This document shows positions 27,443-35,624 of a stretch of 64,000 nt of DNA, in pieces. Numbering within the stretch: the stretch's first letter is position 1; each line of letters begins with the position of its first letter. The stretch is from CALGYY01 sp963678485 (GTDB lineage: Bacteria; Bacteroidota; Bacteroidia; Bacteroidales; CAIWKO01). The notes below the pieces were generated by a model that saw only the letters and a program-made list of their open reading frames with translations, ran no database searches and was not told the origin of the DNA. The translations under genes and the position numbers were made by a program. The stretch spans positions 3,224,001 through 3,288,000 of the forward strand of contig OY782882.1 in assembly GCA_963678485.1 (NCBI GenBank), in the 5' to 3' direction.

Positions 27443-29377
27443 TTATTCGGTCATTTTTTTAATTTCATCTTTCATCATCGTTGCAAAAGCTTCGATGCTT
27501 TGAGTTCCAAGATCACCAACGCCTTGTTTGCGGATAGATAATGAATTCTCGTTTTCTTCTTTTTCGCCAACGATCACCATATAGGGCACTTTGTCCAATT
27601 CAGCATCGCGGATTTTCTTTCCGGTCTTCTCATTGCGGTCGTCAACGCGGCCGCGAATTTCGTAATTATCGAGCAAATGTAAAACTTTTTTCGCATAATT
27701 TACATATTTCTCGCTAATTGGGAGGATGACAACCTGTTCAGGTGCCAGCCACAGTGGGAATTTTCCTGCACAATGCTCAATTAGAACCGCGACAAAACGC
27801 TCCATTGAACCAAAGGGCGCCCTGTGAATCATTACTGGACGGTGCTTTTGGTTATCATTGCCTGCGTATTCCAATTCAAAACGTTCGGGTAGATTGTAAT
27901 CAACCTGTATCGTTCCCAATTGCCATTTGCGACCGATGGCATCACGTACCATGAAGTCGAGCTTGGGACCGTAAAATGCAGCTTCACCCATTTCGATGGT
28001 AGCTTTCATTCCCTTGGCTTCAACTGCTTCAACAATAGCGCTTTCTGCTTTTTCCCAGTTCTCGTCGCTACCAATATATTTTTCTTTATCATTGGGGTCG
28101 CGTAACGAAATCTGTGCAGTAAAATCCTTAAAATCAAGAGCTCTGAAAATATGAAGCACAATATCCATTACGCCCATGAATTCTTCTTTTACCTGATCGG
28201 GACGGCAGAAAATATGAGCATCGTCCTGTGTAAATCCGCGAACACGCGTTAATCCGTGTAATTCGCCGCTTTGTTCGTAGCGATACACAGTGCCAAATTC
28301 GGCGATTCTCACAGGTAGATCTTTATATGAATGAGGTTTGCTCGTATAAATCTCACAGTGGTGAGGACAGTTCATGGGTTTAAGCATGAATTCTTCACCT
28401 TCAACAGGAGTTTTTATCGGCTGAAATGAGTCTTTTCCGTATTTCTGAAAATGGCCGGAGGTTTTGTACAGTTCTACATTTCCGATGTGCGGAGTGATGA
28501 CCTGAACATAACCTGCCTTGCGCTGTACTTCTTTTAAAAAGCGTTCGAGGCGTTCGCGTAATGCGGCTCCTTTAGGTAACCACAATGGTAAACCACTGCC
28601 AACTCGCTGTGAGAATGTAAAGAGTTCTAATTCTTTTCCCAGTTTGCGATGATCACGTTTTTTCGCTTCTTCAAGTAAGGTCAGATATTCAGTAAGCTCT
28701 TTTTGCTTTGGGAAGCTTATGCCGTAAACACGGGTAAGCTGTTTACGTTTTTCGTCACCACGCCAGTAGGCTCCAGCAACGCTTAATACTTTAACCGCAC
28801 GGATAACACTTGTGTCGGGCAAATGCGGTCCGCGGCAAAGATCGGTGAATGCACCCGATTCATAAAGGGTGATTTCTCCATCCTGCAAGTCGTTGATGAG
28901 TTCCAGTTTGTATTCGTCGTTCTTGGTGGTAAAAAACTCAAGTGCACCGGCTTTGCTAATTTCTTTACGTAAGTATTTTTGATCTTTGCGGGCTAATTCA
29001 AGCATTTTATCTTCAATTGCCTTGAAATCTGCATCGCTGATACTGCGTTCTCCAAGGTCAATATCGTAATAAAAGCCGTTTTCGATATCCGGACCGATGC
29101 CGAATTTAGTTCCCGGGTACAAAGCTTCGATAGCTTCAGCCATAAGGTGAGCAGAGCTATGCCAAACGGTCGATTTTCCTTCCGCATCGTTCCATGTCAA
29201 TAATTTGACATGAGCGTTTTTCATAATAGGGCGGGTAGCGTCCCATACCTGATCGTCCACTTTGGCGGCCAGTACATTACGAGCCAGACCTTCGCTAATA
29301 CTGCGGGCAATCTCCAATCCGGTAATCCCTTCAGGGTATTCACGGATGCTGTTATCGGGCAAGGTTATCTGTATCAT
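27443..29377 (-). CDS. thrS: Threonyl-tRNA synthetase
   Basis: A 644-residue class II synthetase charging tRNA-Thr. Domains in order: TGS (about 1-61, MIQITLPDNSIREYPEGITG), editing domain (about 65-225, with HSSAHLMAEA and the zinc/editing HxxxH-type residues, plus TDLCRGPHLP), catalytic core (about 245-535; motif 2 RIAEFGTVYRYEQSGELHGLTRVRGF is spread over two lines here, motif 3 in APFGSMERF) and anticodon-binding domain (about 540-644). Zinc ligands in the core include the Cys of MKPMNCPHH. A -7 box lies 18 bases upstream. First gene of the operon with infC, rpmI and rplT. Confidence 0.97.
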   Translation of the reverse strand: MIQITLPDNSIREYPEGITGLEIARSISEGLARNVLAAKVDDQVWDATRPIMKNAHVKLLTWNDAEGKSTVWHSSAHLMAEAIEALYPGTKFGIGPDIENGFYYDIDLGERSISDADFKAIEDKMLELARKDQKYLRKEISKAGALEFFTTKNDEYKLELINDLQDGEITLYESGAFTDLCRGPHLPDTSVIRAVKVLSVAGAYWRGDEKRKQLTRVYGISFPKQKELTEYLTLLEEAKKRDHRKLGKELELFTFSQRVGSGLPLWLPKGAALRERLERFLKEVQRKAGYVQVITPHIGNVELYKTSGHFQKYGKDSFQPIKTPVEGEEFMLKPMNCPHHCEIYTSKPHSYKDLPVRIAEFGTVYRYEQSGELHGLTRVRGFTQDDAHIFCRPDQVKEEFMGVMDIVLHIFRALDFKDFTAQISLRDPNDKEKYIGSDENWEKAESAIVEAVEAKGMKATIEMGEAAFYGPKLDFMVRDAIGRKWQLGTIQVDYNLPERFELEYAGNDNQKHRPVMIHRAPFGSMERFVAVLIEHCAGKFPLWLAPEQVVILPISEKYVNYAKKVLHLLDNYEIRGRVDDRNEKTGKKIRDAELDKVPYMVIVGEKEENENSLSIRKQGVGDLGTQSIEAFATMMKDEIKKMTE

Positions 29378-29394
29378 CTTTTTAAAAGTGGGTG

Positions 29395-29402
29395 CAAAGA
29401 TA
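29395..29402 (-). promoter_or_regulatory. -7 promoter box for the thrS operon
   Basis: Minus-strand TATCTTTG fits TAnnTTTG and ends 17 bases before the thrS ATG. The octamer repeat array begins seven bases upstream, so the -33 region falls inside that repeat. Confidence 0.55.
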
Positions 29403-29408
29403 CAAATT

Positions 29409-29452
29409 ATTTTAATGTGCTAATGTGGGAATGTGCTAATGTGTTAATGGGG
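29409..29452 (+). repeat. Left terminal repeat of the four-helix-bundle unit (five octamers)
   Basis: Forty-four bases that read as five octamers with core AATGTG: TTAATGTG, CTAATGTG, GGAATGTG, CTAATGTG, TTAATGGG, preceded by AT. The same array, inverted, stands at 29875-29918 with only four mismatches. It overlaps the 3' end of the four-helix-bundle gene and abuts the thrS promoter. Confidence 0.9.
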
Positions 29453-29806
29453 CTTCAGTGCGAGGGAAGATTTTGATGAAAAAATAATTTTTGAAATGAG
29501 TTTTTTTATTTCGAGTAACCTATCTTCTAAATCTAAAGGGTCTGGATAGTTAGGCGATCGCATGCATAATTGTAACCAGAATTCTGTTTCACGAGCTTCT
29601 TTATCCGCAATTTTAAATTTGTGGACAAAATCTGTTTTGCTTTCAGCACTTTGAGCCTCATTTATACTGGCTCCAATAGATGTTCCTGATTTTAATAGTT
29701 GTGGGGCAATGACAAACTTTCTGTTTTCTTCAAGCCTTTCTGAAAATTCGATGATTTTTAAAGCGAATTCAAAGCTCTTTTCGAGAATTGCATTTTTTGT
29801 TTTCAT
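29444..29806 (-). CDS. Four-helix-bundle protein (S23/IVP family, Avd-like)
   Basis: A 120-residue, all-helical protein of the family first found as ORFs in 23S rRNA intervening sequences and related in fold to Avd of diversity-generating retroelements. Typical signatures are SFEFALKIIEFSERL, QLLKSGTSIGASINEAQSAES, FVHKFKIADKEARETEFWLQL and the closing amphipathic helix. These proteins form pentameric barrels; their job outside retroelements is unknown. No reverse transcriptase, template repeat or rRNA is nearby. The gene sits between thrS and ald on the same strand and is bounded by inverted 44-bp octamer arrays, its last codons lying inside the left one. Confidence 0.88.
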   Translation of the reverse strand: MKTKNAILEKSFEFALKIIEFSERLEENRKFVIAPQLLKSGTSIGASINEAQSAESKTDFVHKFKIADKEARETEFWLQLCMRSPNYPDPLDLEDRLLEIKKLISKIIFSSKSSLALKPH

Positions 29807-29874
29807 TTGTTTTTATTACAAAAATATTCAAAAAATGCCGTTAAAGGCTCCTCCTTTCATTATTAAGCAACCCC

Positions 29875-29918
29875 CCCCATTGCCACATTAACACATTCCC
29901 ACATTACCACATTAAAAT
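29875..29918 (-). repeat. Right terminal repeat of the four-helix-bundle unit (inverted copy)
   Basis: Read on the minus strand: AT then TTAATGTG, GTAATGTG, GGAATGTG, TTAATGTG, GCAATGGG, matching the left array at 40 of 44 positions. It overlaps the last two codons and stop of ald. A run of eight cytosines (29872-29879) adjoins its inner end. Confidence 0.9.
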
Positions 29919-31141
29919 GCTGCCATTAGCAAATCAATATCCTGATAAGGAAGATTGTACATGTCGGCAATATACCGGTTGGTCATGGTTCCCTGATACA
30001 AATAGACGCCTTGGCGGATTCCCGGATCGGTGCGGAGGATACCTGCGATGCCACCTTCCTGACCGATATGGTCGATAATGGGCGCGAAAAAGTTGCTTAG
30101 TGCGAAGGATGCTGTATGTGGCACGCGGGAAGCGATATTCGGGACGCAATAATGGGTGATGCCATGTTTTTTAAAGACTGGTTGCGTGTGATTGGTCACC
30201 CTTGAAGTTTCAAAACAGCCGCCCTGAGCAATGCTTACATCAACGATTACACTTCCATACTGCATTTCCTTTATCATGTCTTCCGAAACCACACAGGGCG
30301 TGCGACCTTCCACTGCATGCAGGGCACCTATTACAACATCCGCGGTACGCAAGGCTTTGATGAGCACTTTCTGCTGCAGAACCGAAGTAAATAATTGGGT
30401 GTTTACTTTATTTTGAATGCTTCGGAGTTTGTATATTGAGTCATCAAACACTTTCACCATTGCTCCTAGACCGAGGGCAGAACGTACTGCATACTCAGCG
30501 ACCGTTCCTGCACCAAGAATCACTACTTCGGTGGGAGTAATGCCAGAGAAACCTCCAAGCATTTTGCCGCGACCATACTCCGGACTTGCCAAATATTCAG
30601 AAGCTATAAAGATGGCAGTGTTCCCTGCAATCTCGCTAAGAGAGCGGATAACAGGAAAACTGTTGGTCTTGTCCTTAATGTGTTCATATGAAATTGCCGT
30701 GATTTTTTTTGCGCTCATCCGCTTGAAATATTCCTCGGTTTGTCCGGGAAGATGCAGCGCCGAAAAGACCACTTGCCGTGATTGAAATAATTCTATCTCA
30801 TTTAAAATGGGAGGAGCCACTTTAAGAATGATATCCGCCTTATAGACTTCCTCCGGAGAATAGACAATATTGGCGCCTGCTTCACTGTATTCGTGATCAG
30901 GAAAATGAGCAGCTTTGCCTGCGTTGGATTCAATAAATACCTGATGCCCCTGATGAGTCAGTGTGCCCACAGCTTCCGGCGCTAAGGCTATTCGCGTTTC
31001 CTGAAATGCAATTTCCTTGGGTACACCAATGCTTAAGGTCTTGTGCTGTTTCTTAATTTCCAGCATCTCTGATTGTGGCATCAAGCCTTCGGAATGAGTG
31101 AAGCGTAACATGTGTTGCTTGTCTTTCTCAACGGGATACAT
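29912..31141 (-). CDS. ald: Alanine dehydrogenase family protein
   Basis: A 409-residue NAD-dependent dehydrogenase of the alanine dehydrogenase / transhydrogenase-alpha N-domain family, which interconverts L-alanine and pyruvate. The N-domain starts at IGVPKEIAFQETRIAL (about residue 38), with catalytic Lys and His candidates in ADIILKVAPP and SALHLPGQ. The NAD-binding Rossmann motif is VVILGAGTVAEYA, and VIVDVSIAQGGCFETSR is a family block. The roughly 37-residue N-terminal extension before IGVPKE is longer than in classical enzymes but I recall it from Bacteroidota homologues. It follows tsaE by 15 bases in the porX operon. The stop codon lies inside the octamer repeat. Confidence 0.85.
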   Translation of the reverse strand: MYPVEKDKQHMLRFTHSEGLMPQSEMLEIKKQHKTLSIGVPKEIAFQETRIALAPEAVGTLTHQGHQVFIESNAGKAAHFPDHEYSEAGANIVYSPEEVYKADIILKVAPPILNEIELFQSRQVVFSALHLPGQTEEYFKRMSAKKITAISYEHIKDKTNSFPVIRSLSEIAGNTAIFIASEYLASPEYGRGKMLGGFSGITPTEVVILGAGTVAEYAVRSALGLGAMVKVFDDSIYKLRSIQNKVNTQLFTSVLQQKVLIKALRTADVVIGALHAVEGRTPCVVSEDMIKEMQYGSVIVDVSIAQGGCFETSRVTNHTQPVFKKHGITHYCVPNIASRVPHTASFALSNFFAPIIDHIGQEGGIAGILRTDPGIRQGVYLYQGTMTNRYIADMYNLPYQDIDLLMAAF

Positions 31142-31156
31142 GCAGCAGAAATTGGT

Positions 31157-31588
31157 TTATACGTCGGTGTCGAATTCAAACGATCGACTCCCTGGTGATG
31201 ATAATTCTTCAATCCGAATGTATACGCAATCGGGCGGTAAAAGTTCCGAAATTTTTTCAGGCCATTCAATAAAACAATAATTGCCACTGAAAAAATATTC
31301 TTCATAACCCATATCATAAACTTCTTTGATATGTTCGATGCGATAAAAATCAAAATGGTAGACAGCCTCATCTGCCGCACTGCGATACTCATTTACCAGT
31401 GAAAATGTAGGGCTGGCAGTGAAGTCCTCAACTCCAAGCTGATTGCATAAGTGCTGAATCAAGGTGGTTTTTCCTGCACCCATATTTCCTGAAAAGGCAA
31501 AAATCCTGCGTCCCTTAAAGGTGAGCAGGATTTTTCTTGCTATTAATGGAAGTGCTTCGGGACTTGGTGAAATTAATCGTACCGGCAT
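31157..31588 (-). CDS. tsaE: tRNA threonylcarbamoyladenosine biosynthesis ATPase TsaE
   Basis: A 143-residue P-loop protein that works with TsaB and TsaD to transfer threonylcarbamoyl to A37 of ANN-decoding tRNAs. Walker A is SGNMGAGKTT (about 34-43), followed by the typical ASPTFSLVNEY and YHFDFYRI blocks and CFIEWPEKI. Length fits the family. It lies 7 bases after porX and 15 before ald, so the three genes should be cotranscribed. Confidence 0.93.
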   Translation of the reverse strand: MPVRLISPSPEALPLIARKILLTFKGRRIFAFSGNMGAGKTTLIQHLCNQLGVEDFTASPTFSLVNEYRSAADEAVYHFDFYRIEHIKEVYDMGYEEYFFSGNYCFIEWPEKISELLPPDCVYIRIEELSSPGSRSFEFDTDV

Positions 31589-31595
31589 GTCTGAA

Positions 31596-33149
31596 TTATT
31601 TTGATTTTAAAGTAATGCATGGAATCATAACTTCTTCCAGCGAAATACCACCATGTTGGAAGGTGTTACGATAATAATTCACGAAATAATTGTAGTTATT
31701 GGGATATGCGAAGAAATCATTCTCCCTGCAAAAGACATATGATGTACTTACATTGATGCGTGGCAGGAAAATATCCTGAGGATTTTTAATTTCAAAAACC
31801 TCCTTTTTATTATAATCCAAGGCCTTTCCAAATTTATATCTCAAATTAGTATTTGTATTCCGGTCGCCAACAACTTTTACTGGATTATCAACCTTTACCG
31901 AACCGTGATCAGTGGTAATCATTAAATTGACCTTTTGCTTGGCTAGATATTGTATCACTTCCATTAGGGGTGAGTGACGGAACCATGACAGCGTAAGAGA
32001 GCGATAGGCTGATTCATCATCGGCCAATTCGCGAATGACTTCCATTTCGGTGCGTGCGTGTGAAAGCATATCCACAAAATTATACACCAAAATGTTTATC
32101 TTATTATTGATTAGATTCGGCAGGTTTTCGACAAATTTTCGGCCTGCATTTAAGTTCAGAATTTTGTTATATGCAAACTTTACATCTTTACCATAGCGTT
32201 TCAGAAACTCCGTAAAGAGCTCTCCTTCGAATTGATTCTTGGTGCCATCTTCGCTTTCCTGTACCCAATATTTTGGATATTTTTTTTCAATTTCAGTTGG
32301 AACCAAACCGGCGAACAAAGCATTGCGCGCATATTGCGTTGCAGTCGGCAATATGCTAAAATATATATCGTCTTCAACTACCCTGTATACTTCTTCAATC
32401 ACAGGTTGTATAGTTTTCCATTGGTCGTATCGCAAATTATCAATGACCAGCAGGAATAGCGGACGTTCATCCTGCATCAGCGGAAGCATTTTTTCGCGAA
32501 GTAGGGTATGAGAAAGGGTAGGAATATCGTCCGATTTTCCTACCAGCCAATCCTGATAATTGGCTTCATAAAACTTGTAAAAGGCCACATTGGCTTCACG
32601 CTTCTGCATGACTAAAACTTCGTTCATGCCTTGATGAGCTGATTTTTCAAGTTCCAATTCCCAATGCACCATTTTTTTGTACATCTCTTTCCATTCGCCG
32701 GTTTTCATGCGGGCAGAAAGATTCATTCCGATGGTTCTGAATTCCTGTTGATACGCATGGGCAGTGGTTTCACTCACCAATCGCTTATTGTCGAGATTCT
32801 TCTTGAGGCAGAGCAGAATCTGATTCGGATTAACAGGTTTAATCAGGTAATCGGAAATACTGTTACCAATAGCTTGCTCCATGGCTGTTTCCTGCTCGTT
32901 TTTGGTAATCATCACTACAGGAAGGTTGGGATAGGAGGATCTGATTTTTGAAAGGGTTTCCAAACCAGAAAGACCTGGCATATTTTCATCAAGAAAAATA
33001 ATATCGAAATTTTCCTCTTCAATTAATTCAAGTGCTTCGCCACCATTGTTGGTGGTTCTTACATCGTAGTCCTTTTCTTTGAGAAATAGTACATGTGGCT
33101 TCAATAGATCGATCTCATCGTCGGCCCATAATATTTTTATTTTTCCCAT
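31596..33149 (-). CDS. porX: PorX: T9SS-associated response regulator with PglZ domain
   Basis: A 517-residue protein: receiver domain (1 to about 120, DD pair at 10-11, phospho-acceptor Asp 54 in IIFLDENMPG, Lys in LIKPVNP), a helical linker (about 120-200) and a PglZ/alkaline-phosphatase-superfamily domain (about 205-517) with LLVIDNLRYDQW, DMLSHARTEMEV and TTDHGSVKVDNP carrying metal ligands. This architecture is PorX, which with the kinase PorY and an ECF sigma factor controls T9SS genes in Porphyromonas and cleaves oligonucleotide signals. The T9SS cargo genes in this window give it plausible targets. First gene of porX-tsaE-ald; a divergent promoter region lies upstream. Confidence 0.92.
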   Translation of the reverse strand: MGKIKILWADDEIDLLKPHVLFLKEKDYDVRTTNNGGEALELIEEENFDIIFLDENMPGLSGLETLSKIRSSYPNLPVVMITKNEQETAMEQAIGNSISDYLIKPVNPNQILLCLKKNLDNKRLVSETTAHAYQQEFRTIGMNLSARMKTGEWKEMYKKMVHWELELEKSAHQGMNEVLVMQKREANVAFYKFYEANYQDWLVGKSDDIPTLSHTLLREKMLPLMQDERPLFLLVIDNLRYDQWKTIQPVIEEVYRVVEDDIYFSILPTATQYARNALFAGLVPTEIEKKYPKYWVQESEDGTKNQFEGELFTEFLKRYGKDVKFAYNKILNLNAGRKFVENLPNLINNKINILVYNFVDMLSHARTEMEVIRELADDESAYRSLTLSWFRHSPLMEVIQYLAKQKVNLMITTDHGSVKVDNPVKVVGDRNTNTNLRYKFGKALDYNKKEVFEIKNPQDIFLPRINVSTSYVFCRENDFFAYPNNYNYFVNYYRNTFQHGGISLEEVMIPCITLKSK

Positions 33150-33197
33150 ATATGCAATTATCTGTTTAATCCCGGGTTTATATCAGTCAATAAATTG

Positions 33198-33205
33198 TAC
33201 ATTTG
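33198..33205 (+). promoter_or_regulatory. -7 promoter box for the HD gene
   Basis: TACATTTG fits TAnnTTTG on the plus strand, 73 bases before the GTG start at 33279; the leader would contain the inverted repeat at 33229-33259. Confidence 0.45.
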
Positions 33206-33228
33206 CTCTAATAAATGTGACGTCTTTC

Positions 33229-33259
33229 GCAACACATTCCCCGGAAATTCATGTGTTGC
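33229..33259. promoter_or_regulatory. Nine-bp inverted repeat between porX and the HD gene
   Basis: GCAACACAT and ATGTGTTGC form a perfect nine-base inverted repeat separated by 13 bases, in the 129-base region between divergent genes. It could be a dimer operator or an RNA hairpin in the leader of the plus-strand gene. It lies beside a minus-strand -7 box. Confidence 0.55.
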
Positions 33260-33260
33260 A

Positions 33261-33268
33261 CAAATATA
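33261..33268 (-). promoter_or_regulatory. -7 promoter box for the porX operon
   Basis: Minus-strand TATATTTG fits TAnnTTTG, giving porX a leader of about 105 bases that contains the inverted repeat. No clear -33 box. Confidence 0.4.
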
Positions 33269-33278
33269 CGAATAATCG

Positions 33279-34526
33279 GTGAGCCCTTCTCAGTTCAACA
33301 AAAGAAAAATCATTAACGATCCTGTGTATGGATTTATTGGCATACCGGGCGATTTGCACTTTGATATTATTGAACATCCCTATTTTCAACGGCTACGTCG
33401 TATCAAGCAACTTGGATTAACGCATTTGGTATATCCTGGGGCATTGCATACACGCTTTGAACATGCAGTTGGGGCTATGCATCTGATGGGATTGGCGGTG
33501 GAAGTGCTGCGTCAAAAGGGACATACTATCAATGATTCGGAAGAAGAAGGCCTTCAGCTAGCAATTTTACTGCACGATATCGGCCATGGCCCCTATTCGC
33601 ATGCGCTGGAACACAGCATCACCGAAGATCTTTCGCATGAAGACCTTTCGCTTTTATTTATGGATCGTCTGAATGTGGAATTTGACGGTAAGTTGAGCAT
33701 AGCACGAAGTATATTTACCGGCGATTATCCAAAGAAATTTCACCGGCAATTGGTCTCAAGCCAACTTGATGTTGATCGTCTCGACTATTTGAAACGGGAC
33801 TCTTTTTTTACTGGTGTCTCCGAAGGTGTGATTAGTACCGAGCGGATTATAAAAATGCTAAACGTTAGCAACGACGAACTGGCTGTTGAGGCAAAAGGTA
33901 TTTATTCTATTGAAAAGTTCATCGTTGCCCGCAGGCTTATGTATTGGCAAGTATACCTGCACAAGACCGTGCTGGCGGCTGAGCATTTGTTGATCATGAT
34001 CCTGCGTCGTGCACGCGAACTTGCAATGGACGGACAAATGCTGTTTGCAACACCGGCGCTTCAGGTTTTTTTAGGAAAGCGAGTTACTGCAGCAAGCTTT
34101 ATTGAAGATCCGGAAATGCTGACACATTTTTCACAACTAGATGATTATGATATTTTCACTTCCGTGAAAGTTTGGTGCGATCATCCCGATAAGGTGCTGT
34201 CATTACTGTGTAAAAAAATGGTGAACCGTCAGTTGTTTCATATCGAAATACAAAATCAGGCGTTCGCCGAAGAAGAGGTGGAGAAGTATAATAGAAAAAC
34301 ACAGAAGCTTTATCAAATCGACGAAAAGGCGGCTTCACATTTTGTATTTACCGGTAAAGTGGCCAACCATGCCTATGATCCACATTTTGATCGTATTAAT
34401 ATCATAGGTAAGAATGGAATCACTACAGATATAACTGAAGCCAGTGATCAGCTTAATATTGATCTGCTTTCGCGGACAGTGAAAAAATACTTTTTATGTT
34501 GTCCGAAAGAAGTATATGTTAGATAA
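33279..34526 (+). CDS. HD-domain phosphohydrolase (dNTPase/SAMHD-like)
   Basis: A 415-residue HD protein starting at GTG 33279. Metal ligands are plain: HTRFEHAVGAMHL (first His), LLHDIGHGPYSHALEH (HD pair and following His) and SSQLDVDRLDYLKRD (last Asp). The N-terminal KIINDPVYGFIGIP block and this motif set belong to the dGTPase/SAMHD1-like HD family common in Bacteroidota, so a deoxynucleotide triphosphohydrolase activity is likely but not certain. The C-terminal 150 residues are mixed helical and beta with no recognised domain. lpxD follows 33 bases later. Confidence 0.85.
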   Translation: MSPSQFNKRKIINDPVYGFIGIPGDLHFDIIEHPYFQRLRRIKQLGLTHLVYPGALHTRFEHAVGAMHLMGLAVEVLRQKGHTINDSEEEGLQLAILLHDIGHGPYSHALEHSITEDLSHEDLSLLFMDRLNVEFDGKLSIARSIFTGDYPKKFHRQLVSSQLDVDRLDYLKRDSFFTGVSEGVISTERIIKMLNVSNDELAVEAKGIYSIEKFIVARRLMYWQVYLHKTVLAAEHLLIMILRRARELAMDGQMLFATPALQVFLGKRVTAASFIEDPEMLTHFSQLDDYDIFTSVKVWCDHPDKVLSLLCKKMVNRQLFHIEIQNQAFAEEEVEKYNRKTQKLYQIDEKAASHFVFTGKVANHAYDPHFDRINIIGKNGITTDITEASDQLNIDLLSRTVKKYFLCCPKEVYVR

Positions 34527-34559
34527 TAAAATAATTATAGTATAATAGAATCAATCACT

Positions 34560-35597
34560 ATGGAATTTACAGCTCAACAGATAGCACAGATGCTGCAAGG
34601 TGTCGTTGATGGCAATCCCGACGCAAAAGTCAGCCGATTATCGAAAATTGAAGAGGGCGTTCCGGGAAGTCTTTCTTTTCTGGCAAATCCATTATACACT
34701 CACCATATATATGGAACCCTTGCCTCTGTGGTTATTGTAGGTAAGGATTTCAAACCGGAAAAACCTCTGGAATGTACGCTGATCCGAGTAGAAAATGCAT
34801 ATAACGCATTTTCTCAGCTTCTGGAATTGTACAATCAGATAAAGCTCGATAAAAAAGGTATTTCATCCCTTGCCTTCATCCCAGCTTCCGCCACCATTGG
34901 AGAGAATGTTTATCTGGGAGAATTTGTATGTCTGGGCGATAATGTTACAATAGGAAAAAACTCTAAGATATATCCTCATTGTTATCTGGGCGATAATGTT
35001 GTGATTGGTGAGAACACCACTCTGTTTTCAGGTGTTAAAGTCTATTCGGATAATGTAATCGGTAATCATTGCAATATACATTCAGGAGCTGTTATTGGTG
35101 CAGATGGTTTTGGCTTTGCACCTCAGGCTGATAATAATTATCAAAAGGTCGCGCAGATTGGCAATGTCATTATTGAAGATCACGTAGAGATTGGTTCAAA
35201 CACCACCATTGATCGTGCAACGCTGGGGTCGACCATTATCCGTAAAGGAGTTAAACTTGATAATTTAATTCAAATAGCGCATAATGTTGAAATCGGCGAC
35301 CATACTGTAATTGCCTCTCAATCGGGTGTTGCAGGCAGTACCAAACTTGGAAAAAATATGATGGTAGGTGGTCAGGTTGGCATCATTGGCCATTTAAAAA
35401 TTGCTGATGGCGTTAAGATTGCCGCCCAGAGCGGGATTGGTCAAAACATCGACGAGGAAAATGTAATTGTTCAGGGATCTCCGGCATTCAACATTTCAGA
35501 ATATCGTAGAATCTACGTGCATTTCCGTAACCTTAATAAAATTGTGAAACGCTTGGATGCACTGGAACAAGAGATGAAAAAGCAGCAAGGCAAATAG
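34560..35597 (+). CDS. lpxD: UDP-3-O-acylglucosamine N-acyltransferase LpxD
   Basis: A 345-residue enzyme for the third step of lipid A synthesis, adding a 3-hydroxyacyl chain from ACP to UDP-3-O-acylglucosamine. The N-terminal uridine-binding domain covers about 1-100; left-handed beta-helix hexapeptide repeats run about 103-320 (IGENVYLGEFVCLGDNVTIG and so on, split over many turns); a C-terminal helix follows. The catalytic His is in QIAHNVEIGDHTVIASQ, and GADGFGFAP is the usual loop. In many Bacteroidota lpxD is followed by lpxC-fabZ; here the next gene is on the opposite strand. Presence implies an LPS outer membrane. Confidence 0.95.
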   Translation: MEFTAQQIAQMLQGVVDGNPDAKVSRLSKIEEGVPGSLSFLANPLYTHHIYGTLASVVIVGKDFKPEKPLECTLIRVENAYNAFSQLLELYNQIKLDKKGISSLAFIPASATIGENVYLGEFVCLGDNVTIGKNSKIYPHCYLGDNVVIGENTTLFSGVKVYSDNVIGNHCNIHSGAVIGADGFGFAPQADNNYQKVAQIGNVIIEDHVEIGSNTTIDRATLGSTIIRKGVKLDNLIQIAHNVEIGDHTVIASQSGVAGSTKLGKNMMVGGQVGIIGHLKIADGVKIAAQSGIGQNIDEENVIVQGSPAFNISEYRRIYVHFRNLNKIVKRLDALEQEMKKQQGK

Positions 35598-35624
35598 TCG
35601 CTGAAAAAATATCAGCAGCGGAAT

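Noticed and set aside
29444..29806. Diversity-generating retroelement suggested by the Avd-like protein
   Set aside because: No reverse transcriptase, template/variable repeat pair or adenine-mutated target was found nearby; the inverted arrays are not TR/VR-like.
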